From Lentisphaerota bacterium (GTDB lineage Bacteria; Verrucomicrobiota; Kiritimatiellia; UBA8416; JAFGTH01): a DNA stretch of 5,169 nucleotides. The stretch spans positions 1-5,169 of the forward strand of contig JAFGTH010000103.1 in the NCBI GenBank assembly GCA_016934225.1. The letters are read 5' to 3'. A program made the translations under genes and the position numbers. Positions 1-4,450 of this stretch are shown piece after piece (within the stretch, counting starts at the first letter, position 1; every line of letters begins with the position of its first letter). A model generated the notes under the pieces. The model saw only the letters and a list, made by a program, of their open reading frames with translations. It ran no database searches and was not told where the DNA came from.

Positions 1-909
1 ACTGCTCCGGTTCTGCCTTTGGAACCGGAGAAAAAAACGCCGAGTATTTTTCACAGGCCGGAGAAAAAGACACCGGCAGATCAATTATCCCACGCATTGG
101 CACTGACGCAGGCGGGCCGGTTCCGTAAAGCCCGACGGCAATATCGGGCGCTGGTGCATGAGTGGCATAACGTTTCGGAAGCGGCAGACGCGCAATTTGC
201 CTATGCGAAATTATTGATGAAGGCACAGCGCTATGTGCGCGCTTTCGACGAGTTCCAATACTTGATAGATCACTACGCCGGGCGATTTCCCTATTATGAA
301 GTTCTACAGCACCAATTCACAATTGCAAATCACCTTAGGACTGTTCGCCGTGGAAAATGGTTTTTTTTGCCTGGCAATGAATCGCCCGAACGCGCGTTGC
401 CTTTATTTGAAAAGATCGTTGAGAATGGACCCAATTGGGAACTTGCGCACGAAGCATTGTATTTTGTCGGATTAATAAATCAGCGTATGAAGAACTATCA
501 AGAAGCGATATCCGCATTCGAAGCCATACAGACTCGTTATCCCGGCAGTCGGTTTATGGCTGCAGCTTGTTTTGGAAGGGCGGAATGTCTTTACATGATA
601 GCCAGGAAAGCGCCTCGCGACGAGAGCGCATATCATGACGCGCTTTCATCTTTATGGGCTTTCAGCCGAAGCTATCCGAACGATCCGAATGCCGATACGG
701 CCATGGATTATTTCGGCGAACTCAAGACGAAACTTGCTGAGATATATTTTAAGAGGGCAGTATTCTACGACAAGCAAAAGCGTCCGAAGTCCGCACTCAT
801 AGCATACACCGATTTCGTAAAAAGGTTTCCAACGATGGCGATGGCCGAAAATGCGCGCGACAGAATTGCGGAACTTGAGACCGAATTGAGGAAACGCGAT
901 GAAAACTAG
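1..909 (+). CDS. bamD: BamD-like TPR protein, outer-membrane assembly (5' end cut by window edge)
   Basis: The frame is open to the left edge (TAPVLPLEPEKK…), so 302 C-terminal residues are visible and the true start, with any lipoprotein signal, lies upstream; the TTG at 19 is not a convincing start. The visible part begins with a Pro/Lys-rich linker in which PEKKTP occurs twice (residues 9-14 and 20-25). Helical pairs of TPR type follow, roughly residues 30-60, 65-95, 150-185 and 190-228. The closing block (KRAVFYDKQ…SALIAYTDFVKRFP, about 250-277) matches the BamD pattern of a last TPR followed by A-x-x-A-x-x-R-I-A-E-L. BamD is a periplasm-facing lipoprotein of the BAM complex that folds beta-barrel proteins into the outer membrane. 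The 11-bp overlap with lptE fits envelope biogenesis. A general TPR protein rather than true BamD cannot be excluded. Confidence 0.72.
   Translation, partial: TAPVLPLEPEKKTPSIFHRPEKKTPADQLSHALALTQAGRFRKARRQYRALVHEWHNVSEAADAQFAYAKLLMKAQRYVRAFDEFQYLIDHYAGRFPYYEVLQHQFTIANHLRTVRRGKWFFLPGNESPERALPLFEKIVENGPNWELAHEALYFVGLINQRMKNYQEAISAFEAIQTRYPGSRFMAAACFGRAECLYMIARKAPRDESAYHDALSSLWAFSRSYPNDPNADTAMDYFGELKTKLAEIYFKRAVFYDKQKRPKSALIAYTDFVKRFPTMAMAENARDRIAELETELRKRDEN
5..30. repeat. 9-bp perfect inverted repeat inside the BamD-like gene
   Basis: CTCCGGTTC (5-13) and GAACCGGAG (22-30) are exact reverse complements around an 8-base loop. The following bases are a run of A, not T, so on the + strand this is not a rho-independent terminator. 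It lies in coding sequence for the linker. Confidence 0.6.
25..75 (+). repeat. Two-copy 33-bp-period repeat encoding PEKKTP
   Basis: CCGGAGAAAAAAACGCCG (25-42) and CCGGAGAAAAAGACACCG (58-75) differ at two third-codon positions and both encode PEKKTP. The unit is 11 codons (PEKKTP-SIFHR-PEKKTP). More copies could lie upstream, outside the window. It forms a charged, proline-rich linker before the TPR domain. Confidence 0.65.
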
Positions 910-1414
910 GTTTCAAAATGCGCATTATATCTTGTTACTGGCTTGCGTTTTGTCCGGCGGATGTCTCGGCTACAGGCTGGGCACATCCCTGCCGCCCGGC
1001 ATTAAAACTCTTCATGTGCCGATGTTTGCGAACCGATCCGATCAGCCTCAGATAGAATCTGAAATCACTGGCGCAGTGATACGAGAATTCCAGAAAGACG
1101 GCACACTTAAAATTGTGGGGAAAGAAGACGCCGATGCCGTGCTCTCCGCGACGATCACGAAGTATGAATTGCTGCCGGTTAGTTACGATAGTGAAGATCG
1201 CAAGCGTATTAACGAATACAGACTTTGTATTACAGCGGAAATTGCATTTACGGATCGAAGCACGGGGAAACCGTTACTGCGCCGTAAGCTTGTTGGGGAA
1301 AACTATCTTCAGGTGCAGGGAGACATAACTGCGGCGAAATCCCAAGCCCTGCCGTCCGCCGCAGCAGACATGGCGCACAACATTGTCGAGTGCGTTGTGG
1401 ACTACTGGCCATAA
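899..1414 (+). CDS. lptE: LPS-assembly lipoprotein LptE
   Basis: A 171-residue protein, the usual size for LptE. Residues 1-22 form a lipoprotein signal: basic start (MKTR), hydrophobic stretch YILLLACVL, then SGGC with Cys22 as the probable lipidated residue. The box is slightly off consensus because Leu is at -4 rather than -3. The mature start GYRLGTSLPPGIKTLHVPMF with ANRSDQP after it is typical of the family. LptE sits as a plug in the LptD barrel and helps insert lipopolysaccharide into the outer leaflet. The ATG at 899 overlaps the end of the BamD-like gene by 11 bp and has a GAGGA ribosome site at 888-892, which supports this start and suggests co-translation. The gene ends at TAA 1412-1414 and converges on rpsT. 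No LptD gene is in the window. Confidence 0.88.
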   Translation: MKTRFQNAHYILLLACVLSGGCLGYRLGTSLPPGIKTLHVPMFANRSDQPQIESEITGAVIREFQKDGTLKIVGKEDADAVLSATITKYELLPVSYDSEDRKRINEYRLCITAEIAFTDRSTGKPLLRRKLVGENYLQVQGDITAAKSQALPSAAADMAHNIVECVVDYWP

Positions 1415-1471
1415 CCGGCAATGCTTCAGCGACAAGGTGAAATCAGCGTGAAAATAAACAGCAGCCGGTTA
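1412..1471. repeat. Inverted repeat spanning the stop codons of the convergent genes lptE and rpsT
   Basis: TAACCGGC (1412-1419) and GCCGGTTA (1464-1471) are an exact 8-bp inverted repeat. Its outer three bases on each strand are the TAA stop codons of lptE and rpsT. With an AA bulge the pairing continues as TGC (1422-1424) with GCA (1461-1463), leaving a loop of about 36 bases. There is no T run on the + strand side, so it is not a classic terminator for lptE. It might stabilise both 3' ends. Confidence 0.45.
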
Positions 1472-1486
1472 CTTCAAAACGCCGGC
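1450..1486 (-). terminator. Weak candidate terminator of rpsT
   Basis: Read on the - strand, GCCGG (1486-1482) can pair with CCGGC (1468-1464) around a 13-base loop that includes the rpsT stop codon. A T-rich stretch (TGTTTATTTT, about 1459-1450) follows after a few bases. The stem is short and competes with the 1412/1471 inverted repeat, so support is modest. Confidence 0.3.
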
Positions 1487-1741
1487 CGTTGCCATGCGTC
1501 TGGTTATTCGGGATTTATTACGGCTGGCGTTGTTGGCTTTGATCGAGCCCTTTTTAGCCGCTTTATCAAGAGCTGAGCAATACTCACGGGAAAGTTTCTC
1601 TGCAGCCGCTTTATCGCCTTCTGTTATAGCCGCATGCAATTTCTTGCGGATTGACAGTATTCTTGTTTTCGTAGCCCTGTTTGCGGTGCGTTTTCCCAGC
1701 GATGTTTTCAGATGTTTCGTTGCGCTTTTAGTGGTAGGCAT
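1469..1741 (-). CDS. rpsT: 30S ribosomal protein S20
   Basis: A 90-residue, very basic protein beginning MPTTKSATKHLK, the usual length for bS20, which binds 16S rRNA in the small subunit and aids its early folding. Family features visible are KSA near the N-terminus, a run of Arg/Lys, KKLHAAITEGDKAAAEK in the middle (about 33-49), and DKAAKKGSIKANNASRNKSR (about 59-78). The start at the ATG (1741-1739) is set by an AGGAGG site nine bases upstream. A longer frame from TTG at 1762 would translate the ribosome site itself and is not credible. The gene has its own promoter just upstream, so it need not depend on read-through from the methyltransferase gene. It converges on lptE with 54 bp between. 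Confidence 0.93.
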   Translation of the reverse strand: MPTTKSATKHLKTSLGKRTANRATKTRILSIRKKLHAAITEGDKAAAEKLSREYCSALDKAAKKGSIKANNASRNKSRITRRMATAGVLK

Positions 1742-1750
1742 TCCGGATAA

Positions 1751-1756
1751 CCTCCT
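1751..1756 (-). promoter_or_regulatory. Ribosome binding site of rpsT
   Basis: The - strand reads AGGAGG, a perfect Shine-Dalgarno core, nine bases before the ATG at 1741. It decides the start between that ATG and an upstream in-frame TTG at 1762. Confidence 0.85.
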
Positions 1757-1790
1757 GACCAACCCCGACTCTGTTTAAAAAAGTTGTGAC

Positions 1791-1818
1791 ATAATACTGG
1801 TAACACGCAGATGGTCAA
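1791..1818 (-). promoter_or_regulatory. Sigma-70-type promoter of rpsT
   Basis: On the - strand, TTGACC (1818-1813, 5 of 6 to the -35 consensus) is followed after 16 bases by TATTAT (1796-1791, 5 of 6 to the -10 consensus). The start of transcription would be near 1784, giving a 5' leader of about 43 bases that carries the AGGAGG site. The -35 box lies just beyond the stop codon of the upstream methyltransferase gene. Confidence 0.7.
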
Positions 1819-1821
1819 TAC

Positions 1822-2640
1822 TTATTTACGCTGGATTTTTTTTGTTAACCCTCTCTGTCGCATCGCTTCATATGCCAGTATTGCTGTTGATACCGATACA
1901 TTCAACGAATCGGCCTTTCCTCGCATGGGTATTTTAACGAGTGTATCGCTTTCATTGAGCCATACATTTGACAGGCCATCCGCTTCGCTGCCCATTATGA
2001 CGGCAGAAGCGCCGGTGAAATCAACGTCATAGCAAGATTTTTTTGCATTGAGACATGCCGCGTATGTTCGTATGTGTTTTTTGTGGAAAAATTCCATGGC
2101 TTCATGAGATTCACACAGGGCAATATTACAGGAAAAAACACATCCGACACTCGACCGCACAACATTCGGATTATAAATATCGGTTTGTGCGTCACATACA
2201 AATACTGCATTAACGCCGGCCGCATCGGCTGTGCGTAGAATCGCGCCCAGATTGCCGGGTTTTTCCACCGATTCAATTACAATAATGAAAGGTTTGGGCG
2301 GAAGGGGGATTTCGTCCGGTTTTCCATATTTTGGAACAGCCAATGCCACGAGCCCGTCGGAACGCTCCCTGTAAGCAATCTTTTCAAACACGGCAGCGTT
2401 CACTTCATATAATTGGCATGATGCTGGCGCATTTTTGATCATATGCAACAGCGATTCTTTTCGCGCCAAACTGTTGCAGTAAAACAGCGATACGATTTCA
2501 AATCCGGCGTTGATCGCCATCGCCGTTTCTTTTTGTCCTTCGATAACGAAAAGATTGCGTTTACGGCGTTCACCCGCCTTGGCAAGCCGGATAATCTGTT
2601 TTATTTGTTCGTTTGTTGCGCTTGTGATGATTGGAGGCAT
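1822..2640 (-). CDS. TrmH/SpoU-family RNA 2'-O-ribose methyltransferase
   Basis: A 272-residue protein with the layout of SPOUT-class ribose methyltransferases, which use SAM to methylate the 2'-hydroxyl of a nucleotide in rRNA or tRNA. An N-terminal substrate-binding domain (about 1-105) carries FVIEGQKE (31-38) and RERSDGLVALA (91-101). The catalytic trefoil-knot domain shows motif 1 EKPGNLGAILRTADAAG (126-142, with Asn130 and Arg136), motif 2 IMGSEADGLS (215-224, Glu219) and motif 3 IPMRGKADSLNVSVSTAI (237-254, Asn247). The ATG at 2640 is the only plausible start, because an in-frame TGA lies four codons upstream; its ribosome site (GAAG) is weak. The target cannot be read from the sequence: RlmB-like or TsnR-like 23S rRNA activity is more likely than tRNA. 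It lies upstream of rpsT in the same direction, 80 bp apart. Confidence 0.88.
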   Translation of the reverse strand: MPPIITSATNEQIKQIIRLAKAGERRKRNLFVIEGQKETAMAINAGFEIVSLFYCNSLARKESLLHMIKNAPASCQLYEVNAAVFEKIAYRERSDGLVALAVPKYGKPDEIPLPPKPFIIVIESVEKPGNLGAILRTADAAGVNAVFVCDAQTDIYNPNVVRSSVGCVFSCNIALCESHEAMEFFHKKHIRTYAACLNAKKSCYDVDFTGASAVIMGSEADGLSNVWLNESDTLVKIPMRGKADSLNVSVSTAILAYEAMRQRGLTKKIQRK

Positions 2641-2808
2641 ATTAAAACTTCAGAAAATGCATTGTGACCGGACAACATACGGTTAAGACGTGAACATAAT
2701 AAATAAGCATAATCAACGCAATACCGCATAATTTGTCAGCGTACGGCATTATGATGGAATCGCAATTGTTGCATGACACTTTGCGGAAAAGCGTGTATTT
2801 TCCGGGAC
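2641..2808. promoter_or_regulatory. Divergent intergenic region between the two methyltransferase genes
   Basis: This AT-rich 168-bp stretch must hold the promoters of both divergent genes. For the leftward gene, the - strand has TATTAT (2701-2696) as a possible -10 box, but no good -35 partner 16-18 bases upstream. GCATAAT occurs directly at 2707-2713 and 2726-2732, and CATAAT (2727-2732) is mirrored by ATTATG (2748-2753) with a 15-base gap, a possible binding site of unknown factor. No reading frame here looks coding. Confidence 0.45.
2773..2801 (+). promoter_or_regulatory. Candidate promoter of the RlmI-like methyltransferase gene
   Basis: ATGACA (2773-2778, 5 of 6 to the -35 consensus), a 17-base spacer and TATTTT (2796-2801, 4 of 6 to the -10 consensus) would start transcription near 2808. 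A 7-bp inverted repeat, CGGAAAA (2784-2790) and TTTTCCG (2798-2804), overlaps the -10 box. If correct, the first twelve codons of the longest frame, from 2773, are promoter and not protein. Confidence 0.45.
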
Positions 2809-3708
2809 ATGAAACTTCTGTATCCGACGCACATGAAAGAATACGAACTGATTGATACTGGCGGCTTTGAGAAGCTCGAACGGTTCGGCGCTTACGTCAT
2901 TATGAGACCTGAATCACAGGCCGTATGGGACAAATCTTTGCCGTCTGCCGAATGGAAGCGACGCGCTCATGCCGTATATACACTTGGCGATAATGGCGAA
3001 AGCATCACAGGAGACAACAGGGATCGTGGAACATGGGAACGGAAAAACAACATGCCCGAGCAATGGATGTTTTCCTACAGCTATGCGGATATGCGCCTTG
3101 CTCTGAAACTTGCGCTTACATCGTTCGGTCACATTGGGATTTTTCCGGAACAATCGGAGAACTGGAACTATATTCATGACACCTTGCATTCGTTTCATAT
3201 GAATACGCCTCGAGTATTAAATCTGTTTGCATATACCGGCGCGGCTTCGCTTGCCGCAAAAAGCGCAGGAGCCGATGTGGTTCATGTTGATTCGGTGAAG
3301 CACACCGTTTCCTGGGCACGAGAAAACATGGAGGCGAGCGGCCTGTCGAATATCAGATGGATTGTCGAAGATGCGCTGAAATATGCGAAGCGCGAAGTCA
3401 ATCGGGGCAATTCATACAATGGCATAATTCTCGATCCGCCCAAATATGGCAGGGGGCCGAAAGGGGAGAGATGGCTGCTCGATATGTATATCAATGAAAT
3501 TATGGGTTTATGCAGTCAATTGCTTGCGAAAAAGAACGCTTTTTTGCTGTTAAATCTTTATTCCATGGGTTATTCCGCGGTGATAGCCGACAACCTGATT
3601 CGTTCGCACTTCGGGAGAAATATCGAAAATGAATTTGGCGAACTTTATATTGCCGACACATTCAAGAAGCCATTGCCGCTTGGCGTTTATTCCCGTTTTA
3701 GACGATGA
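2809..3708 (+). CDS. Class I SAM-dependent methyltransferase, RlmI-like, without PUA domain
   Basis: A 299-residue protein from the ATG at 2809. It resembles the COG1092/PF10672 group (RlmI, RlmK), which methylates 23S rRNA. An N-terminal part with YELIDTGGFEKLERFGAY (12-29) and RPESQAVW (33-40) precedes a Rossmann fold. The SAM-binding motif I is LNLFAYTGAAS (137-147), an acidic DS follows at 161-162, VED is at 186-188, and the catalytic-type motif DPPKYGRGPKGE is at 209-220. The PUA domain of E. coli RlmI is absent. The longest frame starts at 2773, but those codons read as a promoter. The start at 2809 gives MKLLYPTHMKEYELID, which fits relatives with a short segment before the conserved YELID; 2833 is an alternative. 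No start has a clear Shine-Dalgarno site. The exact RNA target is unknown. Confidence 0.8.
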   Translation: MKLLYPTHMKEYELIDTGGFEKLERFGAYVIMRPESQAVWDKSLPSAEWKRRAHAVYTLGDNGESITGDNRDRGTWERKNNMPEQWMFSYSYADMRLALKLALTSFGHIGIFPEQSENWNYIHDTLHSFHMNTPRVLNLFAYTGAASLAAKSAGADVVHVDSVKHTVSWARENMEASGLSNIRWIVEDALKYAKREVNRGNSYNGIILDPPKYGRGPKGERWLLDMYINEIMGLCSQLLAKKNAFLLLNLYSMGYSAVIADNLIRSHFGRNIENEFGELYIADTFKKPLPLGVYSRFRR

Positions 3709-3797
3709 CCGATCGCGCAAAGAAAACATGATATCCGGCCTGTCTGAGTCTTGGTCGGAAAAAATTGCGGCGAAATCCCTTGACTGCATCGCAGCTG

Positions 3798-3825
3798 GTG
3801 TTACTTCTTATTGTAATTGTAATAT
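3798..3825. promoter_or_regulatory. Candidate NikR operator (autoregulation)
   Basis: GTGTTAC (3798-3804), 14 bases, then GTAATAT (3819-3825). The second half-site is the reverse complement of ATATTAC, which matches GTGTTAC at 5 of 7 positions, both differences being transitions. From memory, GTGTTAC-type half-sites with 13-14 base spacing have been described for NikR of Geobacter-type deltaproteobacteria, though I am unsure whether as inverted or direct repeats. The site covers the likely -10 region and ends two bases before the ribosome site, where a repressor would act. Confidence 0.45.
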
Positions 3826-3826
3826 T

Positions 3827-3831
3827 GGGAG
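3827..3831 (+). promoter_or_regulatory. Ribosome binding site of nikR
   Basis: GGGAG lies seven bases before the ATG at 3839. The upstream in-frame ATG at 3833 would be only one base from it, so 3839 is the better start. Confidence 0.7.
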
Positions 3832-3838
3832 AATGCTT

Positions 3839-4252
3839 ATGTCGAAGCTGACTCGTTTCAGTGTATCAGTGGATAGCACGCTGCTCGACCGATTCGATCG
3901 CCAGATTAAAAAGGACAAATACCCGACCCGTTCCAAAGCCATTACGGATCTGATTGCCGAATCATTGGTCAAGCACGAATGGGCAAGCGGCACGGAAGTC
4001 ACTGCAGCAATCGTGATGGTTTACGATCACCAAAAACGCGATCTCTCGAACAAACTGACCCATATTCAGCATGATTATCATCACGAAGTTGTATCCTCTC
4101 AACACATTCACATGGATCATAACAACTGCCTTGAAATAGTTGTTGCCAGAGGAAAGCCCGAGACGATACAGGAACTGGCTCATAAGCTTAAGGGTACAAA
4201 GGGCGTTAAGTATACATCGCTTGCGTCGGCATCCACGGGAAAGGTTTTGTAA
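3839..4252 (+). CDS. nikR: Nickel-responsive transcriptional repressor NikR
   Basis: A 137-residue protein, normal NikR length. The N-terminal ribbon-helix-helix domain (1-45) starts with strand LTRFSVSVD; Arg6, Ser8 and Ser10 match the DNA-contacting positions (R3, T5, T7 in E. coli). The C-terminal ACT-like tetramerisation and metal domain keeps all four nickel ligands: His78, and His89, His91 and Cys97 in QHIHMDHNNCLE, equal to E. coli H76, H87, H89 and C95. Lys66-Arg67 match the loop residues that contact DNA. Overall it is closest in style to archaeal and deltaproteobacterial NikR (RFSVS, STGK end). Lys33 stands where E. coli has Glu30, one of its potassium-site ligands. An in-frame extension upstream to 3629 overlaps the methyltransferase gene and is not real. 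No nickel transporter or nickel enzyme adjoins it, so its targets lie elsewhere, apart from possible autoregulation. Confidence 0.94.
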   Translation: MSKLTRFSVSVDSTLLDRFDRQIKKDKYPTRSKAITDLIAESLVKHEWASGTEVTAAIVMVYDHQKRDLSNKLTHIQHDYHHEVVSSQHIHMDHNNCLEIVVARGKPETIQELAHKLKGTKGVKYTSLASASTGKVL

Positions 4253-4362
4253 ATCCGGTTCGTTTTTCTTCTTGCAAGATGTCAACATCGGTCTCGGAAT
4301 ATGCCGGTTGAAACCGGTGAAAAGAACTATTTGGCGTAAAAATTAATCATAATGAGGATGTG
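4253..4362 (+). other. 3' region of nikR and upstream part of the leuB leader
   Basis: No gene is seen here. A small hairpin, CCGGT (4304-4308) with ACCGG (4313-4317) around TGAA, lies 51 bases after the nikR stop; it has no T run after it. CATAAT (4348-4353) is 5 of 6 to a -10 box but lacks a good -35 partner, so the leuB promoter is not fixed. Confidence 0.35.
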
Positions 4363-4434
4363 ATGCGGCATATTAGCCCTTGCAGAGGGCTTGGCAGTTT
4401 CGTAATTTCTGCCGTTTTGCATGCTGAATTCTAA
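4363..4434 (+). CDS. Possible 23-residue leader peptide upstream of leuB
   Basis: ATG at 4363 follows a GAGG site (4354-4357) by five bases and runs 23 codons to TAA at 4432-4434, 16 bases before leuB. The peptide is MRHISPCRGLG then SFVISAVLHAEF. Ile, Leu and Val make 6 of 23 residues, with only two Leu codons and no run of them, so the content does not by itself prove amino-acid sensing. It overlaps hairpins that could be exclusive of each other. It could equally be a chance frame. Confidence 0.3.
   Translation: MRHISPCRGLGSFVISAVLHAEF
4366..4414 (+). promoter_or_regulatory. Alternative hairpins in the leuB leader, attenuator-like
   Basis: Hairpin A pairs AGCCCT (4375-4380) with AGGGCT (4386-4391) around a 5-base loop. 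Hairpin B pairs GGCAG (4393-4397) with CTGCC (4409-4413) and is followed by GTTTTG. CGGCA (4366-4370) can instead pair with TGCCG (4410-4414), which would enclose A and prevent B. A third stem, GAATT (4426-4430) with AATTC (4435-4439), sits just before the leuB ribosome site. Whether this acts as a switch is inference. Confidence 0.3.
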
Positions 4435-4440
4435 AATTCC

Positions 4441-4445
4441 GAGGG
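4441..4445 (+). promoter_or_regulatory. Ribosome binding site of leuB
   Basis: GAGGG five bases before the ATG at 4451 supports this start. Confidence 0.7.
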
Positions 4446-4450
4446 ACAAA

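Larger units (their letters stand above)
3709..3838 (+). promoter_or_regulatory. Intergenic region upstream of nikR
   Basis: 130 bp between the methyltransferase stop and nikR. CCGGCC (3735-3740) can pair with GGTCGG (3753-3758) with one G-U pair around a 12-base loop, but A bases follow it, so it is a poor terminator. Two TGTAAT hexamers (3812-3817 and 3818-3823), each 5 of 6 to the -10 consensus, could serve the nikR promoter; no matching -35 box stands out. An 8-codon frame overlapping the upstream stop (ATGA, 3705) does not look like a gene. Confidence 0.4.

Noticed and set aside
1742..1762. Seven-residue extension of S20 from a TTG start
   Set aside because: Its codons are the Shine-Dalgarno site of rpsT; S20 proteins start near the MPTTKSA segment.
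1494..1778. + strand frame of 94 codons opposite rpsT
   Set aside because: It is a shadow of the S20 gene; its hydrophobic look comes from the antisense of Lys/Arg/Ala codons.
1800..1806. GTAACAC, a match to the NikR-type half-site, in the rpsT promoter spacer
   Set aside because: No partner half-site at 13-14 bases on either side, and nickel control of a ribosomal protein gene is not expected; a single 7-mer is likely chance.
2727..2753. CATAAT-N15-ATTATG as a NikR box
   Set aside because: It does not match GTATGA-N16-TCATAC or the GTGTTAC type and lies between two RNA methyltransferase genes; AT-rich sequence makes such repeats common.
3705..3731. 8-codon frame overlapping the methyltransferase stop by ATGA
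   Set aside because: Too short, no ribosome site of note, and no recognisable product.
3735..3758. Hairpin after the RlmI-like gene as a terminator
   Set aside because: It is followed by a run of A on the + strand, and on the - strand one pair is lost and there is no gene to end.
3629..3838. N-terminal extension of nikR
   Set aside because: It overlaps the methyltransferase gene in another frame and has no NikR homology; a good ribosome site sets the start at 3839.
4253..4450. Known riboswitch or T-box before leuB
   Set aside because: I see no T-box core, SAM-box or other conserved riboswitch element; only small hairpins are visible.
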